Part shown: positions 1 through 6,371 of the stretch, piece by piece
Position numbering within the stretch: position 1 is the stretch's first letter
How the letters are laid out: each line of letters starts with the position of its first letter
Notes under the pieces: model-generated
The model's database searches: none
The model's input: only the letters and a program-made list of their open reading frames with translations
Told to the model about the DNA's origin: nothing
From: Parcubacteria group bacterium
Lineage (GTDB): Bacteria > Patescibacteriota > Minisyncoccia > JACPCQ01
Assembly: GCA_016179715.1 (NCBI GenBank)
Contig: JACPCQ010000008.1
Location: 1 to 8,525, forward strand
Reading direction: 5' to 3'
DNA: 8,525 bases
Translations under genes and position numbers: made by a program

Positions 1-253
1 ACCAAAATTTACTCTCGTTGGCGGATTTCAGAGCGTAGCTGAAGAAATTTGTGAAATCTTTCTTCGTGCTGCCTGCCTGTGCCTCAATAATGTTTGCGCC
101 AACGCTGGTCGCGCTCCGCAACAACTGACGTGATACGATCGCGACACTAAAATCTTTCTTGTTGAGCGTGTCAATAAATTTTATAATGCGCAGCGCATAG
201 ATATACGCTCTTTGTTTTAAGTCTATTTTTGATTTTGCGTTGTTGTTTTGCAT
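1..253 (-). CDS. S23/IVP four-helix-bundle protein, partial (C-terminus beyond left edge)
   Basis: The ATG at 253-251 opens a frame that runs off the left edge, giving 84 residues starting MQNNNAKSKID. The core reads as the 23S-rRNA intervening-sequence (S23/IVP, TIGR02436-like) four-helix-bundle family: R-x-I-K-F-I-D in helix 1, S-R-Q-L-L-R-S-A-T-S-V-G-A-N-I-x-E-A across helices 1-2, then T-K-K-D-F-x-N-F-F-x-Y-A-L-K-S-A-N-E-S-K-x-W. It is clearly homologous to the complete copy at 5950-6336. Members of this family are small helical proteins; their molecular role, apart from being carried in rRNA intervening sequences of some bacteria, is poorly known. The first residues are encoded by a repeat arm (223-266) that recurs at 7621-7664, so the start lies inside a mobile-looking sequence. 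Family assignment is strong; the function is unknown. About one third of the protein is missing. Confidence 0.85.
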   Translation of the reverse strand, partial: MQNNNAKSKIDLKQRAYIYALRIIKFIDTLNKKDFSVAIVSRQLLRSATSVGANIIEAQAGSTKKDFTNFFSYALKSANESKFW

Positions 254-266
254 TTTTCGTTTTACG
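223..266 (-). repeat. Start arm of S23/IVP-type element, copy 1
   Basis: This 44-base stretch is nearly identical, without gaps, to 7621-7664 (four substitutions and no gaps by eye). On the minus strand it begins CGTAAAACGAAAAATGC, contains the ATG of the S23/IVP gene at 253, and ends in an A-rich tract. The matching inverted arm would lie beyond the left edge of the window and cannot be seen. Confidence 0.75.
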
Positions 267-396
267 CTTTACTTTTTGTGAGGACCGAAGCTCAAATTCT
301 AATCCAGCGGGGGGTTCCCGCCCGGAGTGGTGTGGATGTTTACTTAAACTTGAAACTCAGAACGCGATTAGGGTTTGGGGTTTAGAATTTTAGGTT

Positions 397-1563
397 CTAC
401 GGAAGGCGGATGCTCCACAAGAGGCCGCTTTTTTTGTCGGTGAAAAACAGGTGTTGTTCTGTTTTGTCGGTAAACAGGCGCGTTGCGTCAAAAAAAGTTT
501 CCGGAAATACGGCGCGCAGTTCCCCCTTCTCGGTGTCTACGGAGGTGAAAAAATCGGAGAAGGAAATCTTTCCTTTATACCAATCGTCCGGGTAAGACGC
601 ATCGGGCAGAAAGGAGGGTATTGCGCAATACGCAATAATGGGCGACAGTTGAGACCACGCGCATTTTTCCGGAATGGTTGCAAGAGACAGCCTGCGCGTG
701 TTCCCTGTTTCGCGCAAGAATGTGTTGAGAGCAATCGGCGCGCCGCCCGTTTTTTCGGAGAAGAGCACCGTGTTGTTGTCCGGAGAGAGGGTGGCAACAA
801 GTCCGGGAACTCCGCCGAGCACTTTTTCAAACGCGCTCGTATCTATGTTTAACGCATAAAACGACCCGTCGCTTTCTGCGGAGGGACTGCTTAGCAATGT
901 TACGGTTTTTGTTGCGGGCCACCGGGCTTGCCACCGGCCAAGCGGCATGGTGAGCACGCTTCGCGCGTTTTTGTTTTCAAATGTTGCGACGGTGCCGCTA
1001 AAAGTATCTCCTGCGGGGCGGAGTACAAAAAGTTGGGTTTTGTCCGGCGAGGGGGCCGCGGTAATAAGTGCGGGGTCAAGCGGCGTTATTTGGGTGGAGG
1101 AAGCGCGGACGAGCGCGAGAACGTTACGCAGGGCGTCTCCCTCGGCAAGATATTGCAGAAGAAGACGATCTCCGCCCGCTCCCCACTCGGCGTTTAACAC
1201 CCTTGGAATCGTTGTATTTGAGAGCCGGACTCTTTTTTCTCCCTCCGATCCGACGGAGAAAAGATGTCCGGTTGCGCGTTCCGCATAAAACACGCGCCCG
1301 TCTATAAACGCCGCACCCGCAACGGGCTCTTGCGAGAGTTGCCAGAATGAAGGGGCGCTTTCTTCTTCCGGCGACGCCCGAGCTCCGCCCATTGTTGTTT
1401 CCTGCCCGTTCGCCTGGCGCTCTCCCGCATTCGGAAACGGCTGTGCCGTTCCTTCTGCCTCCCCGTTTTCAGGTAGCGTGGTTCTGAAAACAAAAAACAA
1501 TACTACTCCGATGGTGAGCAATAGAGCAAAAGCGGCGATAATAATGAAGCGATTTTTGTTCAT
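397..1563 (-). CDS. Signal-anchored beta-propeller-like protein of the secretion cluster
   Basis: 388 residues. Residues 6-27 form one strong hydrophobic segment after the basic start MNKNR, best read as an uncleaved signal anchor with the rest outside the cytoplasm. Residues 30-70 are a polar, low-complexity linker. From about 75 to the end there is a series of short beta-rich blocks with the WD40/TolB-like cadence: L-F-S-V at 101-104, A-P-S-P-D-K-T-Q-L-F-V near 170, A-T-L-S-P-D-N-N-T-V-L-F near 257, and a terminal F-F-T-D-K-K-S-G-L-L-W. Two cysteines (301 and 313) could form a disulfide. The start is two bases after the stop of the pilin-like gene, so the two are translationally linked. Its place as the last gene of the run suggests an accessory extracytoplasmic component. 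I recognise the fold style, not a named family. Confidence 0.8.
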   Translation of the reverse strand: MNKNRFIIIAAFALLLTIGVVLFFVFRTTLPENGEAEGTAQPFPNAGERQANGQETTMGGARASPEEESAPSFWQLSQEPVAGAAFIDGRVFYAERATGHLFSVGSEGEKRVRLSNTTIPRVLNAEWGAGGDRLLLQYLAEGDALRNVLALVRASSTQITPLDPALITAAPSPDKTQLFVLRPAGDTFSGTVATFENKNARSVLTMPLGRWQARWPATKTVTLLSSPSAESDGSFYALNIDTSAFEKVLGGVPGLVATLSPDNNTVLFSEKTGGAPIALNTFLRETGNTRRLSLATIPEKCAWSQLSPIIAYCAIPSFLPDASYPDDWYKGKISFSDFFTSVDTEKGELRAVFPETFFDATRLFTDKTEQHLFFTDKKSGLLWSIRLP

Positions 1564-1565
1564 TG

Positions 1566-2516
1566 TTATTGTGATGCTCCGGCCGGCGGTTGTGGTGCGG
1601 CAGGCGTCGGAGGGGCGGCTGGCGGAGATGTCTGTGTGGTTCCCCCTGCTCTGCTAAGGTCAATGTCGCTAGCACTGCTCGGAATATTCACGCGTATCGT
1701 TTCTCCGCTCCGTTGTGTAGGAGCTGGCTGTGGCGGCGTGTTGACGGGCAGACAAACGCCTAGGTTGCTCGTATCTACCCCCCTTGGATAACGAGAACGA
1801 AATTCGTTTGCCGCCCCTCCTTCGAACACGCATATCAAACCCGGTTGGCAACGAAGATTGTTACTACCAGGAACCCTCCCGCATGCTTGGTCAGGTCCAC
1901 TAGCCACGGTTGTTCCTAGGGGATAGGAACAGAGGCTTTGCATTCCGGTATTGGTTGGCGTGTCTCTGCATTCTAGCCCAACTTGGCAGTCTGCTGTGTC
2001 AGAGCAAGACTCCCCTAACGGAACCCGCTGTACCCTTTCTCCGTAACCGGTGCCGCCTGCCGTCCCGGCCGGCGTGAAGCTCGGAGGCGCCCCAAGGTCA
2101 AACTTCAGCCCCACCAAATCGGGGTTGATGGTGCGCAGAATAAGGAAAGCGGCAAATGCGAGCACAAGCCCTCCGATGGCAGCCCAAATTTGCGCTTTTG
2201 CATTCTCGCGCGCCGCGGGCCGGTCGCCTTTGATTACCAACTCTACCCCCGCAACAACGATCATAATGACCGCAAGCACTGCGGCCAGAGAAAGCACAAA
2301 CGGGAGCACCCACCGGATAAATTGCGGGAAAAGCGAACTTGCTTGCCCGGCGCTCTGCTCAAGGTTGAGTCCGGGGAGCTGCTGGGAGGGGCGGTAATCC
2401 ACTTTTGCCGCAAGCAGAGAGGGTGGCGCCAAAAGCAGGCCCGCCTGCCGGACGGGCAGGCCCGCAACAAGCGCGAAAAAGGATAACACAAAAATAAATT
2501 TTACGCGCGTTTTCAT
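1566..2516 (-). CDS. Pilin-like (VirB2-style) membrane protein with cysteine-rich extension
   Basis: 316 residues. The N-terminus (MKTRVKFIFV onward) is a signal peptide interrupted by a palindrome-encoded L-P-V-R-Q-A-G at 20-26; the mature region probably begins near A-A-K at 36-38. Two hydrophobic helices follow, about 69-95 and 111-130, joined by a short basic loop (KGDRPAARENAK). This pattern is typical of VirB2/T4SS pilins. Pilins are usually about 100 residues; here about 185 residues are added, with eight cysteines between 171 and 255 in repeated C-x5-C-x5-C style, then a Pro/Thr/Ala-rich tail. The ATG overlaps the TGA of the upstream Ig-like gene (ATGA), which supports this start. It may be a pilus or channel subunit with an exposed disulfide-bonded domain. 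The pilin role is inferred from topology and context. Confidence 0.82.
   Translation of the reverse strand: MKTRVKFIFVLSFFALVAGLPVRQAGLLLAPPSLLAAKVDYRPSQQLPGLNLEQSAGQASSLFPQFIRWVLPFVLSLAAVLAVIMIVVAGVELVIKGDRPAARENAKAQIWAAIGGLVLAFAAFLILRTINPDLVGLKFDLGAPPSFTPAGTAGGTGYGERVQRVPLGESCSDTADCQVGLECRDTPTNTGMQSLCSYPLGTTVASGPDQACGRVPGSNNLRCQPGLICVFEGGAANEFRSRYPRGVDTSNLGVCLPVNTPPQPAPTQRSGETIRVNIPSSASDIDLSRAGGTTQTSPPAAPPTPAAPQPPAGASQ
2443..2461. repeat. GC-rich palindrome inserted in a signal-peptide coding region
   Basis: GCCTGCC (2443-2449) pairs exactly with GGCAGGC (2455-2461) around a five-base loop. Read on the minus strand in frame it gives L-P-V-R-Q-A-G in the pilin-like protein. The same peptide pattern (P-A-C-R-Q-A-G) comes from the perfect palindrome at 7551-7570, so both belong to one repeat family able to sit inside reading frames without breaking them. 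Confidence 0.65.
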
Positions 2517-3522
2517 TTTACTGTAAAACGCAGGCGCGCCTCGGCCTCTTCGCCCGCGGCGGCCGCGCTCTTTGCTATTAACGATATATCAAAAAGTCCG
2601 GCGATGTCTGCGGCGGGCCGGAAGGAAAGAATGGAGCTATCCTGTCCGGCCGCGATGTTCGCGCCGTTCACCTTCCAGGAGAAGACAATGTTTTTTGCGG
2701 GGGTGGTGAAAAAATAGGGCGCTGCGCGAACGTCAATGTCCTGCCCGCGAAAAAGCGTTTTGCTTGAAAACGAATCGTTGTGGAGCGTTCGGCAACCGGC
2801 GTGTTGTCCGGAAGCGAGACAGAAACCTGCACGCGGTGCGTGGCGCCCGCACCCCCCGACATCTTTACGGGAAGAATGTTTTTCCCCTTTCCCGAATAGG
2901 CGCCAAAGCGCTCTCCGTCAATAGACCAGAAAAAAAGCAAATTACGCGCCGGAATTTTTTGATTTCCCGAGAATATTTCCGGGAGTGCCGCCACACGAAC
3001 AATACTGCCCGCTGCCGCAAGCGCCTTTCCCGGAAACAATGCCGGAACAATAACGCCTGGAGCTTCCCAAAGCAAGTCAACGCTGCTTACAAAGAAAGTT
3101 TTTTCTCCGGTTGCGCGCACGCCGTCAGCTCCTTGTGCGGTTGCCATAAGCGCAAACGGGGTTCCCGCCTTGCCGGTGCGCAGTGTTATTGTTTTTTCCG
3201 CTACGCCCCGAAGAAGAAACTCCCCGTTCAGCGTCCAGACAATCTCGGTTTGGTTAAGGTCTATTGCAAAGGAGCGCGCCTCCGCTGTTACCTCGGTGAA
3301 TGGCTCCGGGGTTGGCGGGCGCAGAATGATGGAAACCGCTTCTGCTTGCGCTGTAGCAACGGCGGGAGAGATTGTCCAGAACGTAACGGCGGCAAGTCCG
3401 CACGCCAGCGCTTTGATGGGCATAAAAACAAGGAAGCGCGAAAATAAATTGCGGCAGCGACCATTCGCCCCGTTAGAAATTTTTTGTGGTCGTGTGTTCA
3501 TCATGATATTGTACTGCTTCAT
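2513..3522 (-). CDS. Exported Ig-like domain protein with one internal frame break
   Basis: The first frame starts at 3522 (other possible ATGs at 3504 and 3501) and ends at a TGA at 2668 after 284 residues. The true C-terminus continues in the -1 frame: from about 2790 it reads S-F-S-S-K-T-L-F-R-G-Q-D, then P-A-K-N-I-V-F-S-W-K-V-N-G, and ends A-R-L-R-F-T-V-K at the TGA of 2515-2513. Restoring one lost base gives about 336 residues. Residues about 30-58 form a signal peptide with likely cleavage near A-T-A-Q-A. The mature part has repeated beta-sandwich blocks, each with an F-x-W or V-W core followed by G (I-V-W-T-L-N-G, F-F-W-S-I-D-G, F-S-W-K-V-N-G), so roughly three Ig/PKD-like modules. The last module exists only if the frames are joined. 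The restored stop overlaps the next gene's ATG, as expected in this operon. No family name is recognised. Confidence 0.78.
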
Positions 3523-3568
3523 TTTAAAAACCCGTGTTGCGCCCGCAATCTTATCTTTCTCATAGCGG

Positions 3569-3844
3569 TTATATTATTCGCGAATGTTTTTGCAGATATC
3601 GGCGCAAGGGATAGGCGGTCCACGTGGGGAGCATGTCTAAACCCGGAAGAAACTCCAACACTCCAGCGACTCCCAAATATGTTGCCAGGCGGCTCGTCGG
3701 CTCGTTCGGATATTTCATGCGATCCCAGACATAAAATGTGCCGAGCGCAATGGAAGAGATTATCTTTCCGGTTACCAGCCCTCCGTCGGCAAATGCAAGG
3801 AGCCACTGTGTTCCGTCAAAAAGAGCGCCCACAATATGTCGCAT
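3569..3844 (-). CDS. Small membrane protein, or C-terminal half of a frame-broken gene
   Basis: From the ATG at 3844 this frame gives 91 residues: MRHIVGALFDG, a hydrophobic stretch with G-L-V-T-G-K-I-I-S-S-I-A-L-G (about 22-40), a polar loop with K-Y-P-N-E-P-T-S-R, a second hydrophobic stretch with G-V-A-G-V-L-E-F-L-P-G-L-D-M-L-P-T-W-T (about 57-76), and a basic tail. The loop plus E-F-L-P-x-x-D-x-L-P-x-W-T pattern resembles small membrane proteins I associate with CPR secretion clusters, without a family name. The frame is open up to 3967, but that extra N-terminus is strongly basic and looks like an out-of-frame reading of the acidic helix encoded at 3816-4031. I therefore think this is either a separate short gene or the second half of one of about 153 residues that begins at 4031. 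Confidence 0.6.
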   Translation of the reverse strand: MRHIVGALFDGTQWLLAFADGGLVTGKIISSIALGTFYVWDRMKYPNEPTSRLATYLGVAGVLEFLPGLDMLPTWTAYPLRRYLQKHSRII

Positions 3845-4031
3845 GCCCGGGCGGTGCCGACCCGCCCTGCTCCCGGTTTCCTTCCGCGTCATTTTCGCCC
3901 GTGCCGCCCCCCGCTTCTTCCTGTTCTTCTTTTGCGGCCATCCGGCTTGCCGCGCGCCTGCGCGCAAGTTCCGCGTAGCGCGCTTCTTCGTCGGCGGGGC
4001 CTTCTGTTTTTTGTTCCTGTTCTGCCATCAT
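3816..4031 (-). CDS. Charged coiled-coil-like small frame, possibly N-terminus of the gene at 3569-3844
   Basis: 71 residues from MMAEQEQKTEG to a TGA at 3816. Residues 10-40 are an alternating acidic/basic Ala-rich helix (A-R-Y-A-E-L-A-R-R-R-A-A-S-R-M-A-A-K), followed by a Gly/Asn-rich linker. The last 15 residues have no such character and overlap the start of the membrane-protein frame by 29 bases in the +1 frame. The ATG is 39 bases after the VirB4 stop, with no clear Shine-Dalgarno. A charged helix followed by a membrane domain would make sense as one protein, so a single extra base near 3849-3867 is suspected. If there is no error, these are two overlapping genes. Confidence 0.5.
   Translation of the reverse strand: MMAEQEQKTEGPADEEARYAELARRRAASRMAAKEEQEEAGGGTGENDAEGNREQGGSAPPGHATYCGRSF
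3849..3867. repeat. GC-rich hairpin at a reading-frame junction
   Basis: GGGCGG (3849-3854) pairs with CCGCCC (3862-3867) around a seven-base loop. It sits where coding character passes from the charged frame starting at 4031 to the membrane-protein frame starting at 3844. It could be a small inserted palindrome, a source of sequencing or assembly error, or a structure that affects translation. The base pairing is seen directly; the role is inference. Confidence 0.45.
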
Positions 4032-4070
4032 TGTGACAATTTTATGCCGCTTTTTTGCGCGAGTTGTGCA

Positions 4071-5882
4071 TTATATGCCATCTTTTGCCACCTCTTCCCG
4101 CGCCTTCCTGATGGCAAGCAGCTGGGCGGGGTCGGAGGTGATAATCTGGTCTTCCGTATAAGAGCCGATAACTTTTATGGCAACGTGTTTAAGGCCGGCA
4201 AAGAAAATCCCCTCCCCAACGTCGGATTCCAGCAAGAGAAATTTTTCCTCCTCGGTGAGGTTGAACGTTTCTTTCAACACGTTGATGTTTGCGGGCGATT
4301 GCTTGAGCAAGAGCTGCATGGAGGAGTTCGTGATAATCGGCTTTCCGTACGGGGAGTTTAAAAAATCACTCACGTCCTGGGTGATAGTGGTGAGCCCCAG
4401 ATAGTATTTCCTCGCGCGTTTTGCGATGCCGAACAAGAAAGAGGCGCCGTCTTCTTCTTTCATCATCCACCACGCCTCGTCCACCACCAGGAGCCGCTTT
4501 TTAAGTTTTTGGCGTACGGAGTTCCATATAAAGTGAACAATGAGATACATGGCGATGGGGCGGAGCTCGTCTTCCATGTCGCGAATGGAAAAGACGGTAA
4601 GTTTTTTTGAGATATCCACATTGGTGGGCTGGTTAATGAACCCGGCCCAGGCGCCTTGTGTGTACTTGCGCAAACGCTGGGCCAGCCCCCCTCCCCCCTC
4701 CAGGTTTGCGAGCACCAGTTCAAGGTCGGAAAGAATGGGCGGGGTGGTGCGCGAAAAATCCGAGTCGGGCGTGATGTCTCGGGAGGCATAGGTTTCGGTG
4801 ATTGCCCGGTCCAGTATTGCGTCTTCCTCGGGCGTGAGCCCTCCCAGCATGATGCGGAAAAATCCAACCAGATTTACGGTATTGGAGCGCAGTACGTCCG
4901 CGGGAGACTCGTCTTCACGCGCAACCGGAAGGTCAAACGGGTTGATGTGGTGGTGGGAAGCAAGCGAGATATTAATATATCTGCCGTCCACCACCTCCGC
5001 GAGATACTCATACTCCCGCTCCGGGTCAATAACAATGACATCAACGTCAAACATGAGCGAGCGCAGAATCTCCAGTTTGGAAAAGTACGATTTTCCTGCT
5101 CCGGACTTTGCAAAGATGACGGAGTTGTAATTATCAAGCGAGAAGCGGTCAAAGAGAATCAAACTGTTGTTGTGCCGGTTCACGCCATAGAGAATTCCTT
5201 TGTTTGAGGTCAGGTCAAAAGAAACAAAGGGGAAAATGCTGGAAAGAGGGGAAGAATTCATGCGGCTGTGCACGGAAAGCTTGTCGTCTCCGAGCGGCAG
5301 CGTGCTTCCAAACCCGTCACTTTGCTGGAAGAGCGCGGGTTTGGCATAGACCAGACGGGATTCTAAGAGCGAGCGTATTTCTATTTCGGTTTTATCCAGT
5401 TCTTCCGGGTTGTCCGCATATATTGTGATGTAGAGTCCGAAGCTAAAGAGCCGTTCTTGAGCCTGCTGCAGCTTATCTCTTAACTCCTCAAGGTCCTGGT
5501 AGGCAGTGTCTAAAATGGGGTCGCGTACCAGCCCCTTTTCTTCTCGCATGTGAATTTGCGACTGCACCTCCGCAACTTTTTTTTGCAGCTGGCGAAGAAT
5601 CATCGCGGTATCCGTGGGGTGTATAAAAATAGAAATATCAAACACCTTGTCCAGATTGATGACGGGAGAAAACCAGTTAACCGCGAGAAACCTCGGGTAT
5701 GCAAAAACAAAGATTGTACGCGTGAATTTTTCTCCCAAGCGCAGGTAATTGGAGTTAATCTGGAGTGCCGCGGGCGCGATGATGTCCTGAAGTTCCAACA
5801 CCCCGGCCTCGTATATGGATTCGGGGAGAACGGGGACAACTTCAGTTTCCTCCTTTTTGTTTTTGCGGCTGAAGAAAGACAT
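4071..5882 (-). CDS. virB4: VirB4-family type IV secretion ATPase
   Basis: 603 residues. Residues about 25-200 are the VirB4 N-terminal region with a long charged helix pair (99-145). The RecA-like ATPase core follows: Walker A in F-A-K-S-G-A-G-K-S (G261-S265), a conserved I-D-P-E-R-E-Y (285-291), Walker B in R-L-L-V-V-D-E-A-W-W (463-472, D468/E469), and the T-T-I-T-Q-D-V-S-D-F motif (498-507) with the sensing Gln. These residues match active VirB4/TraC motors, which power assembly or substrate movement in type IV secretion at the cytoplasmic face. It is shorter than classic VirB4 (about 800 residues); the missing N-terminal part is probably the separate protein at 6368-7036. The ATG is preceded by a weak TAAGG. 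An S23/IVP element begins 15 bases upstream, between this gene and its partner. Confidence 0.95.
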   Translation of the reverse strand: MSFFSRKNKKEETEVVPVLPESIYEAGVLELQDIIAPAALQINSNYLRLGEKFTRTIFVFAYPRFLAVNWFSPVINLDKVFDISIFIHPTDTAMILRQLQKKVAEVQSQIHMREEKGLVRDPILDTAYQDLEELRDKLQQAQERLFSFGLYITIYADNPEELDKTEIEIRSLLESRLVYAKPALFQQSDGFGSTLPLGDDKLSVHSRMNSSPLSSIFPFVSFDLTSNKGILYGVNRHNNSLILFDRFSLDNYNSVIFAKSGAGKSYFSKLEILRSLMFDVDVIVIDPEREYEYLAEVVDGRYINISLASHHHINPFDLPVAREDESPADVLRSNTVNLVGFFRIMLGGLTPEEDAILDRAITETYASRDITPDSDFSRTTPPILSDLELVLANLEGGGGLAQRLRKYTQGAWAGFINQPTNVDISKKLTVFSIRDMEDELRPIAMYLIVHFIWNSVRQKLKKRLLVVDEAWWMMKEEDGASFLFGIAKRARKYYLGLTTITQDVSDFLNSPYGKPIITNSSMQLLLKQSPANINVLKETFNLTEEEKFLLLESDVGEGIFFAGLKHVAIKVIGSYTEDQIITSDPAQLLAIRKAREEVAKDGI

Positions 5883-5897
5883 ATGCCTTACTTAAGT

Positions 5898-6371
5898 GTA
5901 AAATGCAAATATCAAAAATCAAAATGACAGTTTAAAATGCTAAAATAAATTATCTCTTGCCTTTTAACGTGAGAATGCTTGATGCCAGCACGTTTGCAAT
6001 TTCCGAGAGCTCTTCGGGAAGCCATTTAGGTTCGGTGCCGTCGCTCTTGCCTGTGTCGCGGAGAAGCGCGAGCCACATTTTAGACTCATTCGCTGATTTT
6101 AATGCGTGGGTAAAAAAATTGATAAAATCCTTTCGTGAGCTTGCCGAAGCCGCCTCGACATAATTGGCAAGCACGCTCGTGCCGCTTCGTAAAAGCTGCC
6201 TGCCAATGACCGTGCACACCGAATCTTTCGGCAACTTATCAATAAACTTGATTAACCGCAGAACCCAGTTATACAGACGCGCTCGGAACTCCTTCTTAAA
6301 TTGTTTGTTATCACTTTTATAATTTTGATTTGTCATTTTGACCTTTGATTTTTAAACTTTGCATTTTTTAC
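5898..6371 (-). mobile_element. S23/IVP cassette with inverted-repeat arms inside the VirB4 gene pair
   Basis: The left arm, 5898-5929, reads GTAAAATGCAAATATC then an A-rich tract ending AAAATGACA. The right arm, 6331-6371, read on the minus strand, is GTAAAAAATGCAAAG, an A-rich tract, and AAAATGACA. The arms are imperfect inverted copies (the right one about nine bases longer), and both end in the same AAAATGACA, which in the right arm contains the S23/IVP ATG. The left arm matches 7458-7485 at 27 of 28 positions. The outer edge of the right arm supplies the TAA stop of the upstream gene (6370-6368). No transposase is present, so movement would need help in trans. The repeat structure is seen; mobility is inferred. 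Confidence 0.6.
5950..6336 (-). CDS. S23/IVP four-helix-bundle protein, complete
   Basis: 128 residues, the usual length for S23 (23S-rRNA intervening-sequence) proteins. Four helices can be followed: R-L-Y-N-W-V-L-R-L-I-K-F-I-D-K-L (about 20-35); G-R-Q-L-L-R-S-G-T-S-V-L-A-N-Y-V-E-A (45-62); S-S-R-K-D-F-I-N-F-F-T-H-A-L-K-S-A-N-E-S-K-M-W-L (66-89); and E-E-L-S-E-I-A-N-V-L-A-S-S-I (107-120). The conserved R-Q-L-L-R-S-x-T-S-V and K-S-A-N-E-S-K-x-W match the partial copy at 1-253. It does not belong to the secretion machine by family; it lies between two halves of the VirB4 system and is bounded by inverted arms, so it is best seen as an insertion. The biochemical role is unknown; nucleic-acid or ribosome binding is often proposed for the family. 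Confidence 0.9.
   Translation of the reverse strand: MTNQNYKSDNKQFKKEFRARLYNWVLRLIKFIDKLPKDSVCTVIGRQLLRSGTSVLANYVEAASASSRKDFINFFTHALKSANESKMWLALLRDTGKSDGTEPKWLPEELSEIANVLASSILTLKGKR

Noticed and set aside
254..396. Possible terminator after the propeller-like gene
   Set aside because: Two weak hairpins (TAGAA/TTCTA and GCGGG/CCCGC) are visible but neither is followed by a T-tract on the minus strand.
2764..3447. 227-codon plus-strand frame
   Set aside because: Antisense to the Ig-like gene; rich in Arg/Cys and without signal, domain or neighbours on that strand.
3845..3967. Longer N-terminus (ATG at 3967) for the small membrane protein
   Set aside because: The added 41 residues are almost all Arg/Lys/Gly/Ala and overlap the better-looking charged helix in the other frame.
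3738..4361. 207-codon plus-strand frame
   Set aside because: Antisense to the end of VirB4 and to the small membrane gene; Cys/Phe-rich shadow composition.
4656..5207. 183-codon plus-strand frame
   Set aside because: Lies wholly antisense to the VirB4 ATPase core, whose motifs are certain.
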